Below, in pieces: positions 24,409 to 35,690 of a stretch of DNA of 64,000 nucleotides; positions within the stretch are counted from its first letter, which is position 1, and every line of letters starts with the position of its first letter. The DNA lies in contig CM049307.1 of assembly GCA_026874595.1 (NCBI GenBank), positions 97,956,330-98,020,329 on the forward strand, in the 5' to 3' direction. Source of the stretch: Sipunculus nudus. Taxonomy: Eukaryota > Annelida > Sipuncula > Golfingiida > Sipunculidae. Both the position numbers and the translations under genes were made by a program. Under the pieces are notes generated by a model. The model did not search any database and was not told where the DNA came from. It saw only the letters and a program-made list of their open reading frames with translations.

Positions 24409-24456
24409 TGGCCCCAACGACCATATTGCCTTCCACTGTGGCTCCAACCACAACTG
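24409..24456 (+). pseudogene. 48-bp stalk exon copy with lost acceptor, unit 1
   Basis: The exon body is open (APTTILPSTVAPTTT) and the donor GTGAGC is present. The three other units have TTTTTCAG or TTTTTTAG at the acceptor; here the sequence is TTGTCG with a net loss of two bases and no AG. The exon should be skipped or use a cryptic site. Confidence 0.7.
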
Positions 24457-25119
24457 GTGAGCAATATACCTGTCATATCAAGCTTTTGTAAAGCACTCTC
24501 TGATTTATGTCAATTGAAGAAGATCGGGTCTTCCCCATGTTGAGAAATATTCAGAAAATTGTGTACAATCGTTTAAAAACAGAACAAATCAGGTTTTTTC
24601 CGAACCCTTGGTTAAAACGTTTTTTCCTGATTCATGCATACTTAATATAAGTAAAGTATTAATTTAACGAACAAAATGGGAAGAACATGGATATTATGAT
24701 AATATATGGCATGTTTATTCGGAGATCTGTGCACTTAGAACAAATATGTTTCTGCTTCTATTAGCACACGAACGGGAAAGGGAATTCTAGAGATATGAAT
24801 AATTATTGGTTCATTCATCTTAAAATGTTAGTTAAATGTGTTTTTTATTTTCTGATTTACTTAACTCTGTTTGTTGGAATAAATAAAAGAAACCAAAAAA
24901 GAGCTGCCAAGCACACTGTGGGTAGCCGGAGCTGGTAGGGACCGAATATTCTGTTCTCGGTTACAAGCAGGCGGGTATATATACAAATGATGATCCTAAA
25001 ATTATTTTCAATATCGGCCTATATCTCTCCCGATTTGTGTCTCAAAATTTGCCAAGACAGCAAGATTTAAGTGTACGTAATGTTCTCCGAGAGCAAAGAA
25101 TGATTATAAAATTTTAGTG

Positions 25120-25330
25120 TGGATTTATAACAGGAGATTTCACATTGAATTAACTAGTTGAAATTTATCGTCTCTTCTGTGAGGCCTGAGGTTAGATGTA
25201 ACTTTTGTGGCTTGTGCCATGTCAAAAGCTTTCGAAAAAGTATGCTACAAAGCACTCTTAAATAAGCTAAAACGGGTTGGTATTAATCGGACTTTTCTTT
25301 TATGGGTAAAAGATTGCCAGCGATTTACTT
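25120..25330 (+). pseudogene. Truncated non-LTR reverse transcriptase, unit 1
   Basis: The + frame reads 'SKAFEKVCYKALLNKLKRVG' followed by INRTFLLWVKDC, the block that normally contains the first catalytic Asp (DlSKAFD); here it is Ala/Met before SKAFE. Everything from the template-grip region to the YADD box is deleted, and the tail resumes at a GCGATTTACTTCCACCT junction. The deletion is shared with unit 2. Confidence 0.75.
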
Positions 25331-25937
25331 CCACCTCTTCTAAATTTACAACTGGGTCACCTAAGTTTTGGCAAAACTTTGTCCGTCGATCGCCCTTTTG
25401 TCGCTCCGTAAACAAAGCGCAAGAGTACCTGCATTTTTCCATTATTTTTGGTCTGCATCTCATCCATGCTAATTTTGGACTGGAAATGTATATTTTTTTC
25501 TTGCATTTACCAGGCAAAGTGAAGGGAGAACCTTGGTTGATGACTGATTAAAGAAATAGTAGGCAATAGAAATGGGGTTTTCTTCCAAACAGCGATTTAC
25601 TTCCACCTTATCTAAATTTACAACTGGGTCACCTATGGTTTGGCAAAATTTTGTCCGTCGTCCGCCCCTTTGTCGCTCCGTTAACAAAGCACAAATCGTG
25701 ATTGTTTGACTTAGAAAATCAGACTTGTGTTACTATTCTTGGCTGCAAAAATAAACATTTTGCACTCAGAACTAAAACTTAAACATTAAAAATGAACTGC
25801 ATATGTAGCATTGTTACCTTACAAAATTGAAGAAGATCGGCCCAGCCAGTTCTAAAGAACTGTTGCGGACACCCTGAAACAAATATACCTATTGTAATGT
25901 ATGAATTTCATAAACATGATTTCATGTTTAATTTTAG

Positions 25938-25997
25938 TTGTCCCAACGACCACACCACCTACCACAGTGGCTGCAACCACAACTCCAGCATCAACTG
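25938..25997 (+). CDS. 60-bp Thr/Pro-rich stalk exon, unit 2
   Basis: Intact acceptor (TTTAATTTTAG) and donor (GTAAAT). It reads VPTTTPPTTVAATTTPAST in phase 1. It differs from unit 1 by one base in the first full codon (GTC for GCC). Confidence 0.75.
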
Positions 25998-26346
25998 GTA
26001 AATAAGATACCTGTCGTATTAAGCTCTAATGAAGCACTCTCTGAGTCATGTTAATTAAATATGATCGGGTTTTCACCGTGTGGAGAAATATTTAGTAGTT
26101 TTAATGAAATGTAGTGAAAACATGCTTTGGAACACTTTTGCTTGTCGTAATTTTTCCACACCACTTGCTGGTTAATTATCAACGCAGGCAACGCCAACAA
26201 TTACTTAAAGTGAACAGCAGTTCGCAAGTACTTAACATTTTTATTGTTCAGAAGGAGAAAGCAAAGGCAATTAAAATATCAGTTCTTTACACAAATCTCT
26301 TGAATGGTGTTCAATGATACATGATTTCTTGTATATTATTTTTCAG

Positions 26347-26394
26347 TGGCCCAAACGACCATATCGCCTTCCACTGTGGCTCCAACCACAACTG
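26347..26394 (+). CDS. 48-bp Thr/Pro-rich stalk exon, unit 2
   Basis: The acceptor TATTATTTTTCAG and donor ACTG|GTGAGC bound 48 bases, open in phase 1 as AQTTISPSTVAPTTT plus a split Gly codon. It lies 349 bases after the 60-bp exon. The peptide resembles a shortened form of the 60-bp exon peptide, so the two exon types probably share an origin. Confidence 0.75.
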
Positions 26395-27059
26395 GTGAGC
26401 AATATACCTGTCATATCAAGCTCTTGTAAAGCACTCTCTGATTTATGTCAATTGAAGAAGATCGGGTCTTCCCCATGTTGAGAAATATTCAGAAAATTGT
26501 GTACAATCGTTTAAAAACAGAACAAATCAGGTTTTTTCCGAACCCTTGGTTAAAACGTTTTTTCCTGATTCATGCATACTTAATATAAGTAAAGTATTAA
26601 TTTAACGAACAAAATGGGAAGAACATGGATATTATGATAATATATGGCATGTTTATTCGGAGATCTGTGCACTTAGAACAAATAGGTTTCTGCTTCTATT
26701 AGCACACGAACGGGAAAGGGAATTCTAGAGATATAAATAATTATTGGTTCATTCATCTTAAAATGTTAGTTAAATGTGTTTTTTATTTTCTGATTTACTT
26801 AACTCTGTTTGTTGGAATAAATAAAAGAAACCAAAAAAGAGCTGCCAAGCACACTGTGGGTAGCCGGAGCTGGTAGGGACCGAATATTCTGTTCTCGGTT
26901 ACAAGCAGGCGGGTATATATACAAATGATGATCCTAAAATTATTTTCAATATCGGCCTAAATCTCTCCCGATTTGTGTCTCAAAATTTGCCAAGACAGCA
27001 AGATTTAAGTGTACGTAATGATCTCCGAGAGCAAAGAATGATTATAAAATTTTAGTGTG

Positions 27060-27270
27060 GATTTATAACAGGAGATTTCACATTGAATTAACTAGTTGAA
27101 ATTTATCGTCTCTTCTGTGAGGCCTGAGGTTAGATGTAACTTTTGTGGCTTGTGCCATGTCAAAAGCTTTCGAAAAAGTATGCTACAAAGCACTCTTAAA
27201 TAAGCTAAAACGGGTTGGTATTAATCGGACTTTTCTTTTATGGGTAAAAGATTGCCAGCGATTTACTTCC
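27060..27270 (+). pseudogene. Truncated non-LTR reverse transcriptase, unit 2
   Basis: Copy of the unit 1 fragment, almost identical, with the same internal deletion. Confidence 0.75.
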
Positions 27271-27875
27271 ACCTCTTCTAAATTTACAACTGGGTCACCT
27301 AAGTTTTGGCAAAACTTTGTCCGTCGATCGCCCTTTTGTCGCTCCGTAAACAACGCGCAAGAGTACCTGCATTTTTCCATTATTTTTGGTCTGCATCTCA
27401 TCCATGCTAATTTTGGACTAGAAATGTATATTTTTTTCTTGCATTTACCAGGCAAAGTGAAGGGAGAACCTTGGTTGATGACTGATTAAAGAAATAGTAG
27501 GCAATAGAAATGGGGTTTTCTTCCAAACAGCGATTTACTTCCACCTTATCTAAATTTACAACTGGGTCACCTATGGTTTGGCAAAATTTTGTCCGTCGTC
27601 CGCCCCTTTGTCGCTCCGTTAACAAAGCACAAATCGTGATTGTTTGACTTAGAAAATCAGACTTGTGTTACTATTCTTGGCTGCAAAAATAAACATTTTG
27701 CACTCAGAACTAAAACTTAAACATTAAAAATGAACTGCATATGTAGCATTGTTACCTTACAAAATTGAAGAAGATCGGCCAAGCCAGTTCAAAAGAACTG
27801 TTGCGGACACCCTGAAACAAATATACCTATTGTAATGTATGAATTTCATAAACATGATTTCATGTTTAATTTTAG

Positions 27876-27935
27876 TTGTCCCAACGACCACACCACCTAC
27901 CACAGTGGCTGCAACCACAACTCCAGCATCAACTG
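27876..27935 (+). CDS. 60-bp Thr/Pro-rich stalk exon, unit 3
   Basis: Same sequence as the unit 2 exon, with intact acceptor and GTAAAT donor, phase 1. Reads VPTTTPPTTVAATTTPAST. Confidence 0.75.
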
Positions 27936-28284
27936 GTAAATAAGATACCTGTCGTATTAAGCTCTAATGAAGCACTCTCTGAGTCATGTTAATTGAATAT
28001 GATCGGGTTTTCACCGTGTGGAGAAATATTTAGTAGTTTTAATGAAATGTAGTGAAAACATGCTTTGGAACACTTTTGCTTGTCGTAATTTTTCCACACC
28101 ACTTGCTGGTTAATTATCAACGCAGGCAACGCCAACAATTACTTAAAGTGAACAGCAGTTCGCAAGTACTTAACATTTTTATTGTTCAGAAGGAGAAAGC
28201 AAAGGCAATTAAAATATCAGTTCTTTACCCAAATCTCTTGAATGGTGTTCAATGATACATGATTTCTTGTATATTATTTTTTAG

Positions 28285-28332
28285 TGGCCCAAACAACCAT
28301 ATCGCCTTCCACTGTGGCTCCAACCACAACTG
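28285..28332 (+). CDS. 48-bp Thr/Pro-rich stalk exon, unit 3
   Basis: The acceptor is TATTTTTTAG, the donor GTGAGC. Open in phase 1 as AQTTISPSTVAPTTT. One synonymous or near-synonymous change from unit 2. Confidence 0.75.
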
Positions 28333-28999
28333 GTGAGCAATATACCTGTCATATCAAGCTCTTGTAAAGCACTCTCTGATTTATGTCAATTGAGGAAGAT
28401 CGGGTCTTCCCCATGTTGAGAAATATTCAGAAAATTGTGTACCATTGTTTCAAAACAAAACAAATCAGGTTTTTTCCGAACCCTTGGTTAAAACGTTCCT
28501 TCCTGTTTCATGCATACTTAATATAAGTAAAGTATTAATTTAACGAACAAAATGGGAAGAACATGGATATTATGATAATGTACGGCATGTTTATTCGGAG
28601 ATCTGTGCACTTAGAACAAATAGGTTGCTGCTTCTATTAGCACACGAACGGGAAAGGGAATTCTAGAGATATGAATAATTATTGGTTCATTCATCTTAAA
28701 ATGTTAGTTAAATGTGTTTTTTATTTACTGATTTACTTAACTCTGTTTGTTTGAATACATAAAAGAAACCAAAAAAGAGCTGCCAAGCACACTGTGGGTA
28801 GCCGAAGCTGGTAGGGACCGAATATTCTGCTCGGTTACAAGCAGGCGGGTATATATACAAATGATGATCCTAAAATTATTTTCAATATCGGCCTATATCT
28901 CTCCCGATTTGTGTCTCAAAATTTGCCAAGAAAACAAGATTTAAGTGTACGTAATTTTCTCCGAGAGCAAAGAATGATTATAAAATTTTAGTGTGGATT

Positions 29000-29850
29000 T
29001 ATAACAGGAGATTTCAGAGAGAATAAACTAGTTGAAATTTATCGTCTCTTCTGTGAAGCCTGAGGTTAGATGTAACTTTTGTGGCTTGTGCCATGTCAAA
29101 AGCTTTCGAAAAGTATGCTATAAAGCACTCTTAAATAAGCTAAAACGGGTCGGTATTAATCGGACTTTTCTTTTATGGGTAAAAAATTGCCTGTAAAATA
29201 AGCATTAAAGAGTCGTTATCGGTGATGCGTGTTCTGACTGTGGAATTATACAGTGGGGAGTGTCATAGAGATGAGTCTTTTGACCAATTTTATTTTGGAA
29301 ATGTAGTAACGGAATAGGTGATATTGCGTCTCGTAATATATCACTGTTCTCAGACGGTAAAATATTCTTCGTTTACTCGTCCAATTCTGTATCAGAGTTG
29401 AAGAGTGATTTTCGTTCAATTGAGGCGTGGGAAGATCACTGGCTGGTGCTGTTTAATGCCGGCAAAAACTAAAGCTATTTACATTTCGCATAAACGCGAC
29501 CATTTTAATCAAACATTGACCTCCTCTGCTTTTAATCTGCGTTATACAAATAAACATACATATTCAATTGTACATTTTTGGCAGGATTTATCATGGTCTT
29601 CACACAATTTGCAAGTATGCAAGAAAGATTAAAAATGAACTAAGCATTGAAGAAATTTAAGTACCAACTTGATAGGCTAATATTAGAAACAGTAAATCAA
29701 TCCTTTGTATTGCGGGTATTATAATATGAAGGATTCATGTGGACTTTTATAAGACAGAAACATTCAAATTAAATTGGACAAGACCCAGTTTTATGAAACC
29801 AGAGTGGTTACCGGGGCACTTGAGAACGGACAACGGTCCAGAATTGAAAA
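29000..29850 (+). pseudogene. Decayed non-LTR reverse transcriptase, unit 3
   Basis: Contains the SKAFEK block, the 'SLSVMRVLTV' region, a GVP-like box, 'TLFSDGKIFFVYSS' (LFADDT position) and 'NAGKN-KAI', then the RT tail near 29750. Frame-broken throughout. Confidence 0.7.
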
Positions 29851-30675
29851 AAAATGAAACTGAATGAAACGGAAATCAAATGAGCACAGTTTAATAGGTA
29901 AAGAAAATTAAGAATTTTGAATGAAAATTGAAAATGAAATGCAGTGTTCTAAACGTTTATTTCTTTCACAAGAAAGTCATGCACAATGCATTATGTACTT
30001 GTGGCATAGCTAATGAAAAAAAATAGAACAAATTAAATAGTTTTAAAACAAAACAAAACTTATTCATTACGTAACTTCGGTTAAAACTTTCTATCCTGTA
30101 TCATACGGATGTTATATTTGGAACGAAATAAGATAACTATTCCAAAAAGAGCAAGCGAAGGGTACCTGCATTTTTCCATTATTTTTGGTCTGCATCTCAT
30201 CCAAGCTAATTTTGGACTAGAAAAGTAATTTTTTTATTTCATCTACCAGCCAAAGTGAATGTAGAACATTGGTTGATGACTGATTAAAGAAATAGTAAGC
30301 AATAGAAATGGGGTTTTCTTCCCAACAGCGATTTACTTCCACCTCTTCTAAATTTACAACTGGGTCACCTAAGGTTTGGCAAAATTTTGTCCGTCGTCCG
30401 CCCCTTTGTCGCTCCGTTAACAAAGCACAAATCGTGATCATTTGACTTAGAAAATCAGACGTGTGTTACTATTCTTGGCTGCAAAAACAATCTTTTTGCA
30501 CTCAGAACTAAAACTTAAACATTAAAAATGAACTGCATATGTAGCATTGTTACCATACAAAATTGAAGAAGATCGGCCCCGCCAGTTCTAAAGAACTGTT
30601 GCGGACACCCTGAAACAAATATACCTATTGTAATGTATGAATTTCATAAACATGATTTCATGTTTATTTGTTTAG

Positions 30676-30735
30676 TTGCCCCAACGACCACACCACCTAC
30701 CACAATGGCTGCAACCACAACTCCAGCATCAACTG
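30676..30735 (+). CDS. 60-bp Thr/Pro-rich stalk exon, unit 4
   Basis: The acceptor ATTTGTTTAG and donor GTAAAT bound an open phase-1 exon reading APTTTPPTTMAATTTPAST. It shares the ATG codon with the dead copy at 19989, so unit 4 and that older unit may be closer relatives here. Confidence 0.75.
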
Positions 30736-31082
30736 GTAAATAAGATACCTTCGTATTAAGCTCTAATGAAGCACTCTCTGAGTCATGTTAATTGAATATG
30801 ATCGGGTTTTCACCGTGTGGAGAAATATTTAGTAGTTTTAATGAAATGTAGTGAAAACATGCTTTGAAACACTTTTCTTGTCGTAATTTTTCCACACGAC
30901 TTGCAAGTTAATTATCAACGCAGGCAACGCCAACGATTACTTAAAGGGAACAGCAGTTCGTAAGTACTTAACATTTTTATTGTTCAAAAGGAGAAAGCAA
31001 AGGCAATTAAAATATCAGTTCTTTACACAATTCTCCTGAATGGTCTTCAGTGATACATTATATCATGTATATTATTTTTCAG

Positions 31083-31130
31083 TGGCCCCAACGACCATAT
31101 CGCCTTCCACTGTGGCTCCAACCACAACTG
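31083..31130 (+). CDS. 48-bp Thr/Pro-rich stalk exon, unit 4
   Basis: The acceptor TATTATTTTTCAG and the best donor of the set (ACTG|GTAAGC) bound an open phase-1 exon reading APTTISPSTVAPTTT. The next exon I can support is the first lectin-domain exon at 40001, joined in the same phase. Confidence 0.75.
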
Positions 31131-31779
31131 GTAAGCAATATACCTGTCATATCAAGGTCTTGTAAAGCACTCTCTGATTTGTTTCAATTGAAGAATATCG
31201 GGTCTTTCCCATGTTGAAAAATATTCAGAAAATTGTGTACAATCGTTTCAAAACAAAACAAATCAGTTTTTTTCCGAACCCTTGGTTAAAACGTTCCTTA
31301 CTGTTTCATTAATACTTAATATAAGTAAGGTATTAATTTAACGAACAAAATGGGAAGGACATGGATATTATCATAACATACGGCATTTTTATTCGGAGAT
31401 CTGTGCACTTAGAACAAATAGGTTGCTGCTTTCATTAGCACACGAACGGGAAAGGGAATTCTAGAGATATGAATAATTATTGGTTCATTTATCTTAAAAT
31501 GTTAGTTAAATGTGATTTTTATTTTCTGATTTACTTAACTCTGTTTGTTTGAATACATAAAAGAAACAAAAAAAGAGCTTCCAAGCACACTGTGGGTAGC
31601 CGGAGCTGGTAGGGACCGAATATTCTGTTCTCGGTTACAAGCAGGCGGGTATATATACAAATGATGATCCTTAAATTATTGTCAATATCGGCCTATATCT
31701 CTCAAAATTTGTGTCTCGAAATTTGCCGAGAAAGCAAGATTTAAGTGTACGTAATTTTCTCCAAGAATGATTATAAAAT

Positions 31780-32470
31780 TTCACTGTGGATTTATAACAG
31801 GAGATTTCACAGAGAATAAACTAGTTGAAATTTATCTTCTCTTCTGCGAGGCCTGGGGTTGGGTGTAACTTTTGTGGCTTTTGCCATGTGAAAAGCTTTC
31901 GAGAAAGTATGCTATAAAGCACTTTTAAATAAGCTAAAGAGGATTGGTATTGATGGGACTTTTCTTTGATGGTTTAAAAAATATCTTTGCAACACGCAAC
32001 AAGGATTCGTTATCCGGGAAGGGTATTCTTTAATGTTTTCATGTGGGCGAATTAGTGGCTGGTGATGTTCAATCCGGCAAAAACTAAAGGTATGTACATC
32101 TAGCATAGACCGACCATTTAAACCAGCTTTAACCTGAGTTGGTTTTGAATTGCCTTATCAAATATACAAAAATACATAGGTGTTAATTTTTGGCACGTTT
32201 TATCATGGTTTTGTCACGTTTCATAAGTATGCAACAAAGCTTGAAAGAGAATTAATGTATTGAAGAAATGGAAGTGCCCACTTGATAGGCTAACATTAGG
32301 AATAATGAAGAAATCCTCCGTTTTGCCTATATAAGAATATGGTAATATCATGTAGACTATTATAGGACAGACAGATTCTAATAAATTGGACAAGATCAAG
32401 TTATATGCAACCAGAGTTGTTACCGGGACAGTTTAAATAAAACTTATAATGATCCTATATTGTCTCGGCT
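31780..32470 (+). pseudogene. Decayed non-LTR reverse transcriptase, unit 4
   Basis: Frame-broken remnant of the same family with a separate internal deletion between the SKAF block and the NPAKTK block. Confidence 0.65.
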
Positions 32471-32934
32471 ATTCCTTTTAAATTCCAAAACATGTATTAA
32501 TTGTTTGCATGATATCATAAGATTAAGAAAAAGAATTATCAGTCAACAATTATGTCATTTACGGGCATTACTACTTTTTCGTACCTGGCTGTTTCCTTTT
32601 ACATTAATCCAGTTCCCAGTATGCATTCAATTAATTAATAATGGTTGTTACATATCCGTCTGCCTTTCACTTTAGGTTGTGGCTTGATTATTAACTATTT
32701 GAAACTATTTTTATTTTTATGCGATTTTTATTTTATTTGCCAATGTGTGACAGATGACATATATGAGAATGTAAGCAAGGACGAGTAATCAACACTTTTA
32801 TACGTGATGGTATCTAGTTCATTTTTTATTTTGCCTTTTACTTGAACCCTTGCAGTGAGTCTGTGGTGACAAGCGTAAATAAAACTTTAACATCCAAAGT
32901 ATCAGCCGAAAGTCATATCGTCAGAATGCATCCT

Positions 32935-32946
32935 AATATATATATA

Positions 32947-33004
<58 letters not shown>
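32935..33004. repeat. (TA)n microsatellite, left of the Gmr1-like element
   Basis: About 70 bases of TA-rich tract. It continues on the far side of the LTR element at 39341, so the element probably landed in one TA tract. Confidence 0.9.
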
Positions 33005-33008
<4 letters not shown>

Positions 33009-33018
33009 TTACATATAT

Positions 33019-33782
33019 TGTTACGGAACCTAATATAAACAGATCACGAATGCGTGATGAACACAAATTCTGTAACGGAGATTAAAAAAAAGAGATTCTG
33101 TAAAACTAGGCAGCGTGAAATGTCTAGGGGAATGAATAAAGAAGTCAGTGTTTTTTTGTTAACAAATAACTATAATTTATTCTTATAACAACCCTATATT
33201 ACAATACACTAAATCAATACAATTATACAGTATAACAGGGGTATAACATCAACTCAATACAATTATACAGAAAAATAATGTGCACAATACCTGGATACAA
33301 ACACCGTAACAAGGATAAGTGTTTTAAATGTATACTTTCGAATGACCGTCCAGTGTAAAGCTCTTGCAACAACACAAAAAGCAAACTGAAGTCGAAACGC
33401 ATAAAATCCAGGAGAAAGTCTTAGAAAATGAATAATTGCCGCATTCGTCGAATTAGGTCCTAGAAACTGACACACGATTCTGCGTCCGTAGGACTCTGCT
33501 CTCTCTCTGCCCGTTCTAAAACCCACCCCCTTTATATACCTTAACATCTATAGCCGAGAATTTCGCACTTCTCGAACAGTCTTAAGGATCCTACAAAACA
33601 CAGTAAGCGCGCGTAAGCACTGTGTGTATCTCTACATACCAGGGCCATCACGTGACCTCGGCCAGGCGTTAAAACCTCTAGCCAGCACGACAACAAGAGT
33701 TCAACCAGTACAGATTAAACAAAAAGTGCAACAACAAAACGAGTTACGCCCGTGTCACACAAGAGAAGGAGCACCTATAACA
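33019..33782 (-). repeat. 3' LTR of the Gmr1-like element
   Basis: On the + strand it starts TGTTACGGAACCTAATATAA and ends GGAGCACCTATAACA. It contains an internal short repeat around 'AATACAATTATACAG' (33217 and 33257). Compared with the other LTR it shows scattered substitutions and indels, which indicates an old insertion. Confidence 0.9.
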
Positions 33783-33793
33783 CTCCCCCTCCT
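33783..33793 (-). other. Polypurine tract
   Basis: On the minus strand AGGAGGGGGAG directly precedes the 3' LTR, the expected place for priming plus-strand DNA synthesis. Confidence 0.75.
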
Positions 33794-33899
33794 GTAAGAA
33801 AAAAGAAAGTTTTCACGAAAAACTTTCTTTTTGCGATCCCAATTACTAAATCCTTACAACATTTAAAAAATCATCTTATTTACAACATTACATAAACAT

Positions 33900-34180
33900 C
33901 CTGTTTTCAACATTTCATAAACATCTCGATGAGCAATCAGCAAGTACATTGTCTTTCCCTTTAATGTGTATGATATCAAGATTGTAATCCTGTAAGAACA
34001 AACTCCATCTCAACAATCATAGATTTTTACACTTCAACTTGTTCATGAACGTTAGGGGATTGTGATCACTGAAGACCGTGATAGGCCTGACTGATGAAGT
34101 AACATAAATTTCAAAATGTTGCAACGCCAAAATCAAAGCCAAACATTCTTTTTCAATAATGGAGTAGTAAAAGGTACAGA
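33900..34180 (-). pseudogene. RNase H C-terminal part of the Gmr1-like element
   Basis: The minus frame shows 'IIEKECLALILALQHFEIYV', then 'VFSDHNPLTFMNKL', 'LRWSLFLQDYNLDIIHIKGK' and 'DNVLAD', the usual end of a gypsy RNase H. The N-terminal part, next to the reverse transcriptase at 34301, is shortened. Confidence 0.8.
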
Positions 34181-34300
34181 AAAGTCTGGAGCTGCTAAAA
34201 CTGGTGAACTTTGCAGAATTGCTTTCAAATTCTGAAATGATTTTTCACGCTGAACATTCCATACAAACTTTTGTTTCTTCTTTATCAAATTAGTCAAAGG

Positions 34301-35117
34301 TTAGGCTACAGCAGCAAAATTTGGACAAAACTTTTTGTAGTATCGAACCATTCCTAGGAAACGCATTATTTGCTTTTTGTTTTCTGGTCTAGGAAATGCA
34401 GAAATAGCACTTGTCTTAGCATCAACAGGTTTCACCTGACCCTGCCCTACGATATGACCCAAAAATGTTACTTGTCGTGACAAACTCAGATTTTAGTAAG
34501 TTGACGGTCAGACGTGCTTCACTGAGTCTTTCGAAGAGTTCGCGAAGAATTTGCAGATGTTTCTCCAAGGTGTCGCTGTACACGGTAAGGTCATCAATAT
34601 ATGCGTCGCAGCCCTGAATGTCCTTGACAACTATATGGATGAGGCGCTGGAACGTGGCTGGCGAGTTCTTCATGCCAAACGGCATAACCTCATACTGGTA
34701 CTGTTCTTGCGGCGTCAGAAATACGGACACTTCTTCCGCTCGATCTGTCAGCTGAACCTGCCAGAATCCTATTAGCAAGTCAAACTTGGAAACATATCTG
34801 GAGCTACAGACTCTATCAATACAATCATCGATCCTCGGAATCGGGAACGTGTCAGTCTTGGTGACAGAGTTCAGTTTTCGATAATCTGTGCACATACGGT
34901 AACTCCCATCAGGTTTTGGCATAAGAATACATGGTAAACTCCAGTAACTGTTACTAGGTTTAATAAAATCATTGTCAAGCAGATATTGAATCTCATCCTG
35001 TAGATACTTTTGTTTTTCTGGATTCAGTCTATATGGATGTTGCTTGACTGCGCCTGTCCCGCCAACATCGACGTCATGGCACAACAGGTTAGTTCGCGTT
35101 GGAATGTCACTAAACAA
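34301..35117 (-). pseudogene. Reverse transcriptase of the Gmr1-like element
   Basis: An open stretch of 231 codons (35117-34422) carries, in order, a primer-grip entry, 'LMPKPDGSYRMCTDYRKLN', 'VSKFDLLIGFWQVQL', 'VMPFGMKNSPATFQRLI' and the catalytic 'AYIDDL' (YIDD codons at about 34590-34601). A frameshift near 34480 moves the rest ('FLGHIVGQGQVKPV', 'FLGMVRYYKKFCPNFAAVA') into another frame. All core motifs are present, so the break is fairly recent relative to the rest of the element. Confidence 0.9.
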
Positions 35118-35199
35118 ATGTTCATAATTCCGCAGCAGGTTCTTGATATCTTGTTGTTGGTGTTCGGTAAGGTGTGACAGTTAGGCATCCAGGTTTTAA

Positions 35200-35690
35200 A
35201 GCACGTCTGAGCTTTTTAATGGTACTGTACCACACTGAATGTCTAAATCACACTTACAATCAGTATCTACTTTAACTGGGTCAGGGTCAGTTTTTACACA
35301 ATTAACAGCAGTAACATTTTGTACAACATCTGATGTGCTATTTCTGTCATAATATGGTTTCAACATGTTAAAATGGCACAGTTGTTTCTTTTTACGTCTA
35401 TCTGGTGTCAGCAGTATGTAACTTAAATCACTGACTTTCTTGTCAACAATGTAAGGACCAAAATACCTAGCTTGCAGAGGTATACCAGGGATGGGAAGTT
35501 AGGCAAGGACCTTTTCACCAGGCTCAAACATCCTACTTACAATGTGTTTGTCATACTTTGTTTTCATTTTACTTTGTGCAGATTTTAGATTTTACTTGCA
35601 ATCTCACAAGCATTGTAAAGTTTAGTGCGAAAGTCTGAGACATACTACAGTAAACTAAGAGAATCAGGATTTTCACACAAGAGTTTTTCT
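35200..35690 (-). pseudogene. Integrase-RT linker of the Gmr1-like element
   Basis: Frame-broken sequence with 'FLPIP'-like, 'Y-GPY-V' and 'DRRK-K-HFNMLKPYY'-like stretches on the minus strand, the region after integrase that carries a GPY/F-like domain in this group. Confidence 0.5.

Larger units (their letters stand above)
24002..25937 (+). repeat. Tandem stalk-exon unit 1 (1,936 bp)
   Basis: The unit is measured from one 60-bp exon to the next. It holds a 60-bp exon, a 347-bp intron, a 48-bp exon copy, then a long intron with a truncated reverse transcriptase, a GTCCGTCG/GTTAACA repeat and the motif 'GAAGATCGGCCCAGCCAGTT' just upstream of the next exon. Confidence 0.85.
25938..27875 (+). 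repeat. Tandem stalk-exon unit 2 (1,938 bp)
   Basis: Nearly identical to the first 1.2 kb of unit 3 and, in its second half, to unit 1. The open frames at 25207-25551 and 27145-27489 differ by one amino acid over 114 residues. This points to a recent tandem duplication or gene conversion. Confidence 0.9.
27876..30675 (+). repeat. Tandem stalk-exon unit 3 (2,800 bp)
   Basis: Begins like units 1 and 2. It retains about 860 bases of reverse transcriptase and flanking sequence (about 29200-30130) that units 1 and 2 lack, so it preserves the longer ancestral form of the unit. Confidence 0.85.
30676..32460 (+). repeat. Stalk-exon unit 4, partial
   Basis: Carries a 60-bp and a 48-bp exon and a reverse transcriptase remnant (SFREK block near 31890, 'FNPAKTKG' near 32070, tail to about 32430). 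No further stalk exon follows. Sequence between here and the (TA)n tract at 32935 is unassigned. Confidence 0.75.

Noticed and set aside
25207-25551. 114-codon host gene duplicated at 27145
   Set aside because: The first third is a reverse transcriptase fragment and the remainder is read-through of intron repeat. It lies in the tandem unit and has no start context or splice sites.
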